DNA of 49,681 bases. Origin: JACRAO01 sp964490895. Lineage in GTDB: Bacteria; Bdellovibrionota; UBA1018. Positions 36,160 through 45,391 of this stretch are shown here, piece after piece; position 1 is the stretch's first letter, and every line of letters begins with the position of its first letter. The notes under the pieces are model-generated. The model had not been told where the DNA came from. It was given only the letters and a program-made list of their open reading frames with translations, and made no database searches. Position numbers and translations under genes: made by a program. The stretch covers positions 1 through 49,681 of the forward strand of contig CAZBEI010000094.1 in assembly GCA_964490895.1 (NCBI GenBank), given 5' to 3'.

Positions 36160-36939
36160 GTGACTCACTATATAATGATTGTGGTGTCGTTTAAAAAAGT
36201 AAAACATTATTTTGTCATCGGGTTGTTCCTCAGTCTTTTTTCGTTTCTATCATATAGTTTTTATAAAATTTCTCTCTCTTCCTTGTTTTTTATTCAAAAC
36301 ATTGAGGTTTCCTTGGAGGACAAGAACTCACCACTTACTGCTCAAGAGGTGAAAAATCTTGTAGGTATTTCTGCAGACAGGGTCAATTTATTCAAATTAA
36401 ATTTGTCAGAGGTTGAAAAAAAAATCCTTGTAAATCCTTGGATTAAAGAGGCAAGAATAGAGAAAAAATTTCCAAACACGCTGATCATTTTAATTCATTT
36501 TAAGAAAGCACAAGCGCTCTTTCAAAATGAAAAGGGAGAGCTTGCCTATGTGGACGAAAAGGGACAGATTTTTGGTAAGATCAATTTGAATTTTGAGCGA
36601 GATCTCCCTACCCTCAGTGGATTTGCCGCAGCGCCACAAGGTGCGGTTCTTGAAGCCCTTGGTTTTTTGAGAAATTGGAGTGAATCGAACAAAAAAAGGC
36701 TTCCGCCTATTTCGGACCTTATTTTTGATCCAGAAAGGGGCTACCGCGTCATTTTATTTTATCAAAAAAACAGGACGCTTTTGGAACTTGGAGTTCGCTC
36801 AAATCTTCTGGAAAATAGCCTACAACTAGAACATTTAGGAAAAGTATTCGAATATTTAAGGGAAAAAAATATCGCTTCGCGTCAAATTTGGGCTAATTCA
36901 AGCAAAAAAATAATTGTCAAAATTCCATCTGGTTCTTAG
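36160..36939 (+). CDS. ftsQ: Cell division protein FtsQ
   Basis: 259 residues. A single membrane helix near 18-37, then a POTRA domain (FFIQNIEVSLEDKN ... NPWIKEARIEKKFPNTLIILI) and the FtsQ beta domain (LPTLSGF). It links the division ring to the FtsLB complex in the periplasm. The start is GTG 36160 or ATG 36175; neither has a good ribosome-binding site. It is followed by ftsA and ftsZ as the tail of the division gene cluster, but the usual upstream mur genes are replaced here by divergent peptidase genes. Confidence 0.9.
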   Translation: MTHYIMIVVSFKKVKHYFVIGLFLSLFSFLSYSFYKISLSSLFFIQNIEVSLEDKNSPLTAQEVKNLVGISADRVNLFKLNLSEVEKKILVNPWIKEARIEKKFPNTLIILIHFKKAQALFQNEKGELAYVDEKGQIFGKINLNFERDLPTLSGFAAAPQGAVLEALGFLRNWSESNKKRLPPISDLIFDPERGYRVILFYQKNRTLLELGVRSNLLENSLQLEHLGKVFEYLREKNIASRQIWANSSKKIIVKIPSGS

Positions 36940-36991
36940 AATTTCTTAGAGAGGCATTTTTTGCCTTGGAATCCATGGGAGGGGTTCTCTT

Positions 36992-38245
36992 ATGTCCAAA
37001 AAGGACTTTGTTGTTGGATTAGATATTGGAACCACAAAAATTTGTTGCATTGTAGGCGAAATAGCCGAGGCAGGCGCTCAGCCCAGAATTGATATTATTG
37101 GAATAGGAACCACTCCCTCCTGTGGTTTGAGAAAGGGAGTCGTAATCAATATTGATTCCACAGTCGAAAGCATTATCAAAGCAGTAGAAGAAGCTGAACT
37201 CATGGCTGGAGTAGAAATCACCACTGTTTTTACGGGCATTGCAGGTGGACATATCAAATCTTTTAACTCCACAGGAGTGGTGGCGATCAAAGATAAGGAA
37301 ATTTCTAATCACGATGTTCAAAGAGTGATTGATGCAGCAAAGGCCGTTGCGATCCCAATGGATCGCGAAGTGATTCATATTATTCCACAGGAATATTTGA
37401 TCGATCACCAAGATGGAATTAGAGATCCGATTGGAATGAGTGGAGTGAGGCTTGAAGCAAAAGTTCACATTGTTACAGGAGCTGTTTCTTCTGCTCAAAA
37501 CATCATCAAGTGTGTGAATAAAGCAGGCTTAAATGTTTCCGAAATTTGTTTGGAGCCTTTGGCTTCTAGCGAAGCTGTTTTGTCTGAAGACGAGAAAGAG
37601 CTGGGTGCTGTCTTAGTAGACATTGGAGGGGGGACAAGTGACATTGCAATTTTTAAGGAAGGGTCTGTTGTATATACGGGCGTATTGGCAATTGGGGGCA
37701 ATCATCTCACCAATGACATCGCCGTGGGACTCAGGACCCCGCAACATGAAGCAGAAAAAATTAAAATTCAATTTGGGAGCGCAATTGCTGCTCAAGTAAA
37801 ACCAGACGAAACGATCGAGGTTCCTGGCGTTGGCGGAAGAAAGCCTCGGATTGTAAGTCGCAGGCTATTAGCTGAAATTATTGAGCCTAGGGTAGAAGAG
37901 ATTTTTTCTCTCATTCAGAGAGAAATCATGAAAGCTGGATTTCAAGATCTTCTTTCGGGTGGAATTGTGATCACAGGGGGCTCAGCGCTTTTAGAAGGGA
38001 TCCCAGAATTTGCCGAACTCATTTTAGAAATGCCGGTGAAAAGAGGAATCCCTCAAAATATCGGGGGACTTCGGGATGTAGTGAACTCTCCAAAATTTGC
38101 AACGGGAGTTGGATTGCTAAAATTTGGAGCGCAAAATGGCCAAAGTAGCCAAGGGTACAAAAAAAGAAAATTCCCAATTCGGGACAAAAACATCTACGAC
38201 AAAGTGCGTGGGTCCATGCGAACATGGATTAAAGACTTATTCTAA
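36992..38245 (+). CDS. ftsA: Cell division protein FtsA
   Basis: 417 residues of the actin-like family: VGLDIGTTKI near residue 9 binds the nucleotide phosphate, VLVDIGGGTSDIAIF and GGIVITGGSALLEGI are the other phosphate and adenosine loops. The C-terminus MRTWIKDLF is the amphipathic helix that anchors it to the inner membrane and tethers FtsZ. It has a good ribosome-binding site (GGGAGGGG region) and the ftsZ start is 17 bases downstream. Confidence 0.97.
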   Translation: MSKKDFVVGLDIGTTKICCIVGEIAEAGAQPRIDIIGIGTTPSCGLRKGVVINIDSTVESIIKAVEEAELMAGVEITTVFTGIAGGHIKSFNSTGVVAIKDKEISNHDVQRVIDAAKAVAIPMDREVIHIIPQEYLIDHQDGIRDPIGMSGVRLEAKVHIVTGAVSSAQNIIKCVNKAGLNVSEICLEPLASSEAVLSEDEKELGAVLVDIGGGTSDIAIFKEGSVVYTGVLAIGGNHLTNDIAVGLRTPQHEAEKIKIQFGSAIAAQVKPDETIEVPGVGGRKPRIVSRRLLAEIIEPRVEEIFSLIQREIMKAGFQDLLSGGIVITGGSALLEGIPEFAELILEMPVKRGIPQNIGGLRDVVNSPKFATGVGLLKFGAQNGQSSQGYKKRKFPIRDKNIYDKVRGSMRTWIKDLF

Positions 38246-38262
38246 GGAGGGATAAAACTATC

Positions 38263-39564
38263 ATGTTTGAAATCGAACAAGTCGTCAATACGGGTGCAAA
38301 AATTAAAGTCATTGGAGTGGGAGGAAGCGGCTGCAATGCGGTAAATACAATGATTCGAATGGGCCTCCAGGGAGTTGAATTTATTACGGCCAATACTGAC
38401 AAACAAGCCCTGGATGCATCTTTAGCTTCTACTAAAGTAGCCATTGGGCAAGAGCTCACCAAAGGACTAGGGGCTGGAGCCAATCCAGAGGTGGGACGAA
38501 AAGCAGCGCTCGAAGATTATGCAAAAATTTCAGAACTCTTATCTGGAGCGGACATGGTTTTTATCACGGCAGGAATGGGGGGAGGAACGGGTACAGGTGC
38601 AGCTCCCATATTTGCCAAAATTGCGAAGGAAATAGGCGCTTTGACTGTGGGTGTGGTGACCAAGCCATTTCATTTTGAAGGAAAAAAAAGGATGAAGCAT
38701 GCCGTGATGGGGATCAATTGGCTCAGAGATAATGTGGATTCATTGATCATGATTCCCAACCAAAGGCTCATTGCTATTGCAGGGACCACTCTCTCGATGC
38801 TTGAAGCTTTTAAAAAAGCAGACGAAGTGCTTTTGAATGCCGTACAAGGAATTTCGGATCTCATCAATCACACAGGTCTCATCAACAGTGATTTTGCAGA
38901 TGTCAAAACAATCATGCAAAATAAAGGTTTAGCTCTGATGGGAATTGGCCAAGCCAGCGGTGAAAACAGAGCAATCGAAGCAGCGACCAACGCGATTTCA
39001 AGCCCACTGCTTGAGGATGTGTCGATCGAAGGAGCAACCGGCATCATTATCAATGTGACAGGTGGATCTAATATGACGATTCATGAAGTCAACGAAGCTA
39101 CAACCCTCATTATGGAATCAGCTCACGAAGATGCAGAGATTATATTTGGCACAGTGATCGACGAATCCATGAAGGAAAATGTAAAAGTCACAGTTATTGC
39201 AACGGGCTTAGGCACTGCTGATACTCAGCAAACCACAGGCGTAGCTTTCCAGCCATCGGCTTATTTTTCTAAAGAAAATCCAATTTACTCGATTCCTCAG
39301 GTCGTTGCTCCAATAGTGGCTCCTGCTCCGGTGGTAGAAAATATTGGGGTGACTCCTCCTGTTCCAAATGCACAAATGCTTGCTTCAGTTTTAGAGAAAC
39401 AGAACACTGATTATGTGCCAAAAACGGTTCCCCTGACCTTAGAGGGTGGTGAACTGGCCAGAGCAAGAGCAATTGCTCAAAGACTTGGGATTACAAACTT
39501 GACCGATGATGAGTTTGACATTCCAACCTACTTGCGCCGCCAACAGCTCGAAAAAGAACTTTAG
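38263..39564 (+). CDS. ftsZ: Cell division GTPase FtsZ
   Basis: 433 residues. Tubulin-like: the G1 loop is VGGSGCNAVNTM, the GTP-binding GGGTGTGAAP lies near 106, and the T7-type NSDFADVKTIM is present. A variable Pro/Val-rich linker (about 340-400) leads to the conserved C-terminal peptide DIPTYLRRQ that binds FtsA. It forms the division ring. The ribosome-binding site is AAGGAGGGA. It converges with the DUF4956 gene, 14 bases away, with no obvious terminator between them. Confidence 0.98.
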   Translation: MFEIEQVVNTGAKIKVIGVGGSGCNAVNTMIRMGLQGVEFITANTDKQALDASLASTKVAIGQELTKGLGAGANPEVGRKAALEDYAKISELLSGADMVFITAGMGGGTGTGAAPIFAKIAKEIGALTVGVVTKPFHFEGKKRMKHAVMGINWLRDNVDSLIMIPNQRLIAIAGTTLSMLEAFKKADEVLLNAVQGISDLINHTGLINSDFADVKTIMQNKGLALMGIGQASGENRAIEAATNAISSPLLEDVSIEGATGIIINVTGGSNMTIHEVNEATTLIMESAHEDAEIIFGTVIDESMKENVKVTVIATGLGTADTQQTTGVAFQPSAYFSKENPIYSIPQVVAPIVAPAPVVENIGVTPPVPNAQMLASVLEKQNTDYVPKTVPLTLEGGELARARAIAQRLGITNLTDDEFDIPTYLRRQQLEKEL

Positions 39565-39578
39565 GTAATGCCACAGGC

Positions 39579-40115
39579 TTAGACAACTCGGATTTGTTCG
39601 GGCATCCCACGGGTGAGTTCTAAGGTAGAATTGATTTCAGTCTCACGTTTTTTCTTGAGCTGGTACCATTGGACCAACTCCATGGCGCTGATTTGAAAAA
39701 CACAGAAAATAACCGCCAAGATCCATGCCGTGTAGACTTGGTCTACTCCACAAGCCATTCCAGTCACAACACTAAAAAAGAGTCCTGCACTAAAGCCAGG
39801 TTGATCAACTCGTACCCTAAACCTCACGAGTGCAATGGCTGCTCCAATTGCAAAGGCGCGCGCAAGATTGTTGCTGACTAAAATCATAATCCCAGTCATC
39901 CCAAAGCAAAGAAACAGCACCATCATTGCATTCAAGACTAAATCCATTAGATCTACTTTTGTGTTTTCTTTTTTAGGTGGGAGCTTGAACATTGTAAATA
40001 AGGTTGTGAACATTAAAATCAATCCAATGACCACCGCATTCAAAAATAAAACCAAGACTTCCACAAATGGAATGACGACTAAAGCCTCCTCGACGTGTCC
40101 TAATTTAAACGACAT
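39579..40115 (-). CDS. DUF4956 integral membrane protein
   Basis: 178 residues with about four hydrophobic helices and the DUF4956 hallmark NNLARAFAIGAAIALVRFR near residue 80-100. It is encoded directly after a VTC-domain protein, overlapping by 11 bases, a recurrent pairing. The function is unknown; a transport or channel role for a polyphosphate-related enzyme has been suggested by genomic association only. Confidence 0.85.
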   Translation of the reverse strand: MSFKLGHVEEALVVIPFVEVLVLFLNAVVIGLILMFTTLFTMFKLPPKKENTKVDLMDLVLNAMMVLFLCFGMTGIMILVSNNLARAFAIGAAIALVRFRVRVDQPGFSAGLFFSVVTGMACGVDQVYTAWILAVIFCVFQISAMELVQWYQLKKKRETEINSTLELTRGMPEQIRVV

Positions 40116-40971
40116 TTTTTAATTCCCCCAAGTACAGCCATTCTGCAATACTATAAACGTATTTCGAAAAACTGGCTTTTTTAGATTCTGTTAGCTTGAG
40201 CATTTCAGTGACCCAAATCGGAATGCTCCCCGAGTGCTTGATTTCGAGAACCAAGTCATTTCCATTATGAAATTGTTCCCTCATATTTTGGGATTGCATC
40301 CAAAGTTGAGAGTCATAATGAATCGAACTTTGTGTTTCCTCCGAAAGTTCTCCCAGAAGAGAGGTTTGAATGTCTTGATCGATTGTAACTCTCAGGCCAT
40401 TTTTTTCGTAGGCGATTCGATTATAAGTCACCACGCTGCTCGGCTTTAGGCCAAAACTTAAAACTCGAGTGTTTACCCGGTCCACTCTTTTTGAAAGAGA
40501 TTTTGTTTTTAATTCCGGATTTCTGTCTTCAAGATCTCTATTGAGTGAAAGTGGTTTTCCGGCTTTGATCGACCTTTCTGCATCTGGACTAATTTGAAAT
40601 CGAGATTTTTTACAAACTCCATGCTCTTTGATTTTGAGTTCCAAATGAGCAGCCTCTTTTGCTTTTTCTCCCGCTGGCCAAATTCCATTGGGAGCATATT
40701 TTCGAGTGCGTATTTTAAAGCGAGAGTCCCTCGAGTGAAAGTGAGATTTAAAAATATCTAGCCCAACGGAGTCAAAATATACACTTTCAATGAGAGTATA
40801 CTTTGTGCCAGCGATCGGGTAGCTAGGTTCTAGAGCATTTTCTAAAACCTCTAATAAGAAATCCAAATTGGATCTCGAAACTAAATATTTTTCTTCAATT
40901 CGAACGAAGTTGTCTTTTTCGGTTTCAAGTTCACCATGAGAAACGTCAGAATTTTCGTATTTTAATAGCAT
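40105..40971 (-). CDS. VTC-domain polyphosphate polymerase-like protein
   Basis: 288 residues. CYTH/VTC fold: RIEEKYLVS (E-x-K/E-x-K basic pocket), ESVYFDSVGLDIF, SRFKIRTRKYAP and HLELKIKEHG...KSRF give the polyphosphate tunnel's Arg/Lys/Glu residues seen in yeast Vtc4. It probably makes or binds polyphosphate at the membrane, together with the overlapping DUF4956 protein. The catalytic activity is inferred from fold only. Confidence 0.85.
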   Translation of the reverse strand: MLLKYENSDVSHGELETEKDNFVRIEEKYLVSRSNLDFLLEVLENALEPSYPIAGTKYTLIESVYFDSVGLDIFKSHFHSRDSRFKIRTRKYAPNGIWPAGEKAKEAAHLELKIKEHGVCKKSRFQISPDAERSIKAGKPLSLNRDLEDRNPELKTKSLSKRVDRVNTRVLSFGLKPSSVVTYNRIAYEKNGLRVTIDQDIQTSLLGELSEETQSSIHYDSQLWMQSQNMREQFHNGNDLVLEIKHSGSIPIWVTEMLKLTESKKASFSKYVYSIAEWLYLGELKNVV

Positions 40972-41117
40972 TTTTCCCTCCCTCGGTCTAAGTCCCTAAC
41001 GCACGGTATAAATCGTTCATCGCGCCATGTCAAGGCCCTATCGTACAATTTTTTTAGAAGCAAATTTCATGCCCAACATGGTAAAATTCTTTCGAATACC
41101 CAAGGAGGGCGTATCTA

Positions 41118-42428
41118 ATGAAATCTAAATTCTTACTTTTATTATTTATTCCGCAGTTGGCTTTGGCGTCTCTTTATCATTCTGGTTATAAACCCGGCGA
41201 AGTTTTAGTGGAATTCAACGAAAGCTTTGCACTTCAACTGGCTGAAACGAAAACGGTTTTAAAAATATCCGAAAACGTCTTTCGGCTGATCTATCCAGAA
41301 GAGATCAATGTGAGGGAAAAAATCAGAGAATTAAAAAAATTACCAAGTGTTAAATATGCACAGCCCAATTACATTCTTTCATTATTTCCGGACAAAGAAA
41401 AACAGCCTGTTTTCAGAATGATTTTTGATTTTTTCTATTCCCCATTCCCACTGACGGCATTCAATGACATCCCGGCCCTCGATCGCCCGCCTTTAGAGCC
41501 AGCTCCCTCAGAAATCGATCCCCCTGTTTTAGATCCAGAGTTAAGTAAACTTTGGGGATTGGAAAAAGCAGGTGTGAGCAAAGCCTGGAATATCCACAAG
41601 GGGAGTAAAAGCTTTATTGCTGCAGTGATTGACACTGGGATTGACTATAATCACAAAGACCTTGCTCTAAACCTTTGGCGGAATCCAAATCCGACCGTCA
41701 ATGACATTGTGGGCTTTGATTACACACACAATGACGGGCTCCCCTATGATGACTATGGACATGGCACACACACCGCAGGGACTGTAGGAGCTGTGGGTGG
41801 AAATGGAGTGGGTGTTTCTGGCGTCAATCAAAGGATTTCAATCATGGCCATCAAATTTATTTCGTCCAAAGGCGAGGGCACCACGGCCGATGCCATTCGG
41901 TCCATTGACTACGCCGTGGCACATGGAGCGCGGGTTTTGAGCAATAGTTGGGGAGGCAAAGGAGACGATGACAACAAACTCCTTTATGATTGCATTAAAA
42001 GGGCTGGAGCCAAGGACGTCTTATTTGTAGTTGCCGCTGGCAATGATGGGACAGACAATGACGGTGCAGACCCGGTTTATCCAGCGAGTTTTGATTTAGA
42101 TAATATTTTGTCGGTCGCGGCTTCTACGCCCTCGGACAAACTGGCCTTTTTTTCAAACTTCGGACAAAAGAGCACCGATTTGGCTGCTCCTGGTGTCAAT
42201 GTGTATAGCACTTATCCCGGAAATCTCTATCAGTACTCCAATGGGACTTCGATGGCCGCACCTCATGTGGCAGGAGCAGCGGCTCTTCTTTGGTCGCTCC
42301 ATCCGGAGTGGACGTATCATAAAGTAAAACAAGTGCTGATGGAAACGGTGGATAAGACCCCAGGTTTAGAGGGCAAACTTGTCACCGGTGGGAGACTCAA
42401 TGTCGGGAGGGCGCTCGTGGGGTTATAA
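41118..42428 (+). CDS. Secreted subtilisin-like serine protease (S8)
   Basis: 436 residues. Signal peptide (FLLLLFIPQLALA), N-terminal inhibitor-like propeptide to about residue 100 (PGEVLVEFN...VKYAQPNYILSLF), a Pro-rich linker, then the S8 catalytic domain with Asp172 (VIDTGIDYNHKDL), His215 (HGTHTAGTVG) and Ser378 (GTSMAAPHVAGAAA). It is secreted and self-processed. It converges with the GH31 gene, overlapping by 6 bases. No C-terminal extension is present. Confidence 0.95.
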   Translation: MKSKFLLLLFIPQLALASLYHSGYKPGEVLVEFNESFALQLAETKTVLKISENVFRLIYPEEINVREKIRELKKLPSVKYAQPNYILSLFPDKEKQPVFRMIFDFFYSPFPLTAFNDIPALDRPPLEPAPSEIDPPVLDPELSKLWGLEKAGVSKAWNIHKGSKSFIAAVIDTGIDYNHKDLALNLWRNPNPTVNDIVGFDYTHNDGLPYDDYGHGTHTAGTVGAVGGNGVGVSGVNQRISIMAIKFISSKGEGTTADAIRSIDYAVAHGARVLSNSWGGKGDDDNKLLYDCIKRAGAKDVLFVVAAGNDGTDNDGADPVYPASFDLDNILSVAASTPSDKLAFFSNFGQKSTDLAAPGVNVYSTYPGNLYQYSNGTSMAAPHVAGAAALLWSLHPEWTYHKVKQVLMETVDKTPGLEGKLVTGGRLNVGRALVGL

Positions 42429-45230
42429 GTTTCCCTCCCCAATCCCGCTAAATCCATTGCTTCCCGTTCTAAAATGGTTATTTTGGCCGTTTCCCCATTG
42501 CTGCACAGTCTCTCCCCCAAATTGCGTGCGTTTGATGCATTTCCATTCGATGTCTGTGTCTATCGGAAGTTTTTCGAGAGTGCCCACCCATGTGGGATAA
42601 AAAGAGGGTGAGAGCTTAATGGCTTTTCCTGGATCCCAGCTCCCCAATTCTGGTATATTTCCTGTGATATAAATCGCCTCACCCCACGCGGTATTGGCGT
42701 TATTACACCTAAAATGTATAGCCGTTGTTTTGGGTTTTCGTTGGAGTGGAATTCTAAATGAGTAGTCTTGATTGACAGGCAAGTTGCCGGTTTTAATGAC
42801 AATGAGTTTGCCCTCAAAAACAAGTTCGAGTGTGATGGGTCTTTCGGAGGGAGCTCCAGAGTAAGAGCCCTCGGCGGCGTGCACGATGACGAGGGCTTCG
42901 TTTCCTTCTTGCCATTGTTCAACTTTTATTTTTCTGACTTCACCAGCTTTTGAGTCCTGTGGCTCATAACCCAAGGTCTTTCCGTCGTCTTCGAATAAAG
43001 TAAACGAAGTAGGGTTGGGGTCTGAAAAAACTCGAATCCCTAAATCATTTTTAATGCTCCCGTCTTTTCTCTTGCCAGAGAGGTTGAGAGTTTGATCGTC
43101 GATCAGCATCATCGGAATAATAGCTCCAGCTCGTGCAAAGAGAGGAAGTGTAAAAAGAGCTTTTTCGTCTGGCGAGACGAGGTAGGCTGGAATTTCTGGA
43201 GTTTCTTGTCCAGAGCTTTCGAAACTATCTAGAGTATGGAAGTTAAACCACTTGCCTCTGGGCAAATAAACAGATCTCTTATAATGCCCAAAACCGGCAA
43301 TAATCCCATAGACCAAAGACTCCCCAATCATTTTTACACTCCCAATACCACGGGTGTTTGGATCTTCTTGAAAATGATAAACGAGTGGAGGAAAAATCGG
43401 TTCTCCATATAAATACGCCATGTGAGCCAACGAATAGACATAAGGATGGAGTTTGTATCGTAAAAGCAAATTGGCTCGGTTGCTATCTCCGTCTCCTCTA
43501 CGATCAGGACCAAAATGAGTGTCGGGTTCTCCATAGGCCCAGCCATGGGGACGGAGAGGAATTTCGCCCAAAGCATTGGAGGCAAACCACTGTGTATAAA
43601 GTTCTCTCACTTGTTCAGGAGTTGGTTTTTGGCCATTGAATACTTCGAATCCTCCCACGTCAGAACTATAATAATCCATGCCGGCCAAACTCATGTGCAT
43701 CGTTGTATTGAGATGAGCGACCAAAGAACCAGGATCTCTCCCGATATCTCCTGACCACATGCCTGCACCAAAACGTTGAATTCCGGGAGCCCCTGCCCGC
43801 GATAGTGTGAAATGCCTGGGAGAAAAAGGCCCGGCTTCTTTTCTATATCCTTCGAAAATTCCAAGCATCCAATACAAAGCGTAAAGATTGTGGAGGTCCC
43901 CATGTTGATTTTTTCCTGGAAGTTTGGGATCCCCAAAATAGCGTGCAAATTCTTCGTACATTTCGGGCTCTCCGAGATCAGCCCAGTGAGAGTGTATTCC
44001 CATCTCAGAGAGAGCCCTTCGTTTCATTTCATGCCAACGGGCTCTCGCTTCCGGGTTGCTCCAATCGATCATCCCGCCCATCCCCCACCACCTGGGTTTT
44101 CCGTTTCCATTGTCTAAAATGACAGGAGCGCCATTATCCCAATGCGCTAGTAGCATTGGGTTTGTAAGTTGTTGCCATTCGTTTCGAAGTCTCATATCGA
44201 CATAAGATTCCTCAATCGGCATGAGCTCAATTCCATCTTCTTTGAGGCGTTTTACTTCTTGAGCTGGATTTGGAAAATGGGATTCGTCAAATTGTAGCGA
44301 GCCCATTCGGGCCACATTGTCATCAAAAAACTTTGCCCCAAACCACTGTAAATCGAGAGCAAATCCGTCTACCGGGAAACCTTGCCGTCTTAAAGACTGT
44401 AATTCTTCTTGGATTTGACCCCAGTTTTCGTACCCAAATTTCGAAACCCAAAGTCCAAAAGTGCTTTTGGGTGGCACTGGGGGTTTGCCCACAAGGTCCA
44501 TGAATTGACGGCGGAGTTCTTTGATGTTGCTTCCGGCAAACACATAGCCGCGGACTTGGTCTCCCCACATTTCTAAAAACCAGTTTTTAGGGTCTCTAAA
44601 ATTCCAATTCATTTTGTAGGGTTGGTCCATGAAGAGCCCAAAGTTTTGATTTTCTGGGCCAAGAGCGTATAGGACAGGAAATTGAGACATGCTCGGGGTA
44701 CCTGAGCTAAAATCTTTTCGGACATTGCCCATGCCTACGCCATTCCAATCACGACCGGACCAGTCTCCGTCTGCCACTTTTGGATCATAAAAAAAATTTC
44801 CAAGGCCGTAGACGTTTTGCATTTGCTTGGGGTCAATTCGCAATCGCTTGGTATTTTTGTCTAAAGACACGCCACTGATTTCAGTGAGTGGCACTCCTTT
44901 GCGTTTGTCAAAAACCGATAGACTCAGCGTTGCTGGATCAATGTCTAGACGCAGGTCTCTCGTTTCAATGTGGTAAGGATTGGGGGAGTAAAATTCCTCC
45001 GGCCCTGGATAGTTACTTTTGTAGATCATGGGAGTGAGATAGATTCCGCAGTCCGGCGAAGGACCACCCCTATTTTCCGAAAGTTCAAAATGGATGCTTT
45101 GATCTGTCAAAACTTCGATGGCCAAATAGCGGCTTCCCGATTCGAATTTTCTTTTTTGAACCCCAACTCCAGCAAAAGAAACTTGAAATGAAAATAGAAA
45201 TATCCCCAAACACGAAAGCAGTCGCCCCAT
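42423..45230 (-). CDS. Secreted GH31 alpha-glucosidase with C-terminal CBM20
   Basis: 935 residues. Signal peptide LGIFLFSFQVSFAG. The GH31 catalytic domain has nucleophile Asp near 417 in HWADLGEPEMY and acid/base Asp near 494 in MWSGDIGRDPG. About residues 830-930 form a starch-binding CBM20 (GNIPELGSWDPGKAIKLSP; GTLEKLPIDTDIEWKC; QWGNGQNNHF). It cleaves terminal alpha-glucosides from starch or maltodextrin outside the cell or in the periplasm. It is divergent from the GH15 glucoamylase, which acts on the same type of substrate, so the two likely share regulation. Confidence 0.93.
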   Translation of the reverse strand: MGRLLSCLGIFLFSFQVSFAGVGVQKRKFESGSRYLAIEVLTDQSIHFELSENRGGPSPDCGIYLTPMIYKSNYPGPEEFYSPNPYHIETRDLRLDIDPATLSLSVFDKRKGVPLTEISGVSLDKNTKRLRIDPKQMQNVYGLGNFFYDPKVADGDWSGRDWNGVGMGNVRKDFSSGTPSMSQFPVLYALGPENQNFGLFMDQPYKMNWNFRDPKNWFLEMWGDQVRGYVFAGSNIKELRRQFMDLVGKPPVPPKSTFGLWVSKFGYENWGQIQEELQSLRRQGFPVDGFALDLQWFGAKFFDDNVARMGSLQFDESHFPNPAQEVKRLKEDGIELMPIEESYVDMRLRNEWQQLTNPMLLAHWDNGAPVILDNGNGKPRWWGMGGMIDWSNPEARARWHEMKRRALSEMGIHSHWADLGEPEMYEEFARYFGDPKLPGKNQHGDLHNLYALYWMLGIFEGYRKEAGPFSPRHFTLSRAGAPGIQRFGAGMWSGDIGRDPGSLVAHLNTTMHMSLAGMDYYSSDVGGFEVFNGQKPTPEQVRELYTQWFASNALGEIPLRPHGWAYGEPDTHFGPDRRGDGDSNRANLLLRYKLHPYVYSLAHMAYLYGEPIFPPLVYHFQEDPNTRGIGSVKMIGESLVYGIIAGFGHYKRSVYLPRGKWFNFHTLDSFESSGQETPEIPAYLVSPDEKALFTLPLFARAGAIIPMMLIDDQTLNLSGKRKDGSIKNDLGIRVFSDPNPTSFTLFEDDGKTLGYEPQDSKAGEVRKIKVEQWQEGNEALVIVHAAEGSYSGAPSERPITLELVFEGKLIVIKTGNLPVNQDYSFRIPLQRKPKTTAIHFRCNNANTAWGEAIYITGNIPELGSWDPGKAIKLSPSFYPTWVGTLEKLPIDTDIEWKCIKRTQFGGETVQQWGNGQNNHFRTGSNGFSGIGEGNL

Positions 45231-45307
45231 AAACCCCCCGATCGCTGACGCAGCGCCTTACATATTGTGTTAGAAAACATTTGTCAATAGTCCTTCCGGT
45301 TTTTTTG

Positions 45308-45336
45308 TAACCCCAGTTATTGGGGTTATTTTTTTT
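45308..45336 (+). terminator. Terminator-like hairpin in the GH15 leader
   Basis: TAACCCC (45308-45314), loop AGTTATT, GGGGTTA (45322-45328), then eight T. It faces the plus strand and lies 56 bases before the GH15 start, inside the intergenic region between GH31 and GH15. No plus-strand gene ends just upstream, so it is most likely an attenuator in the glucoamylase leader, if the promoter lies between 45231 and 45308. Confidence 0.7.
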
Positions 45337-45391
45337 GGAGTTACATTTTAGATTTTTTGAGTCACAGTGGGAAATCTTGGGGAGATATATC

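Noticed and set aside
37019..37498. 159-codon minus frame opposite ftsA
   Set aside because: It lies opposite strongly conserved ftsA coding sequence and shows no protein-like pattern beyond that.
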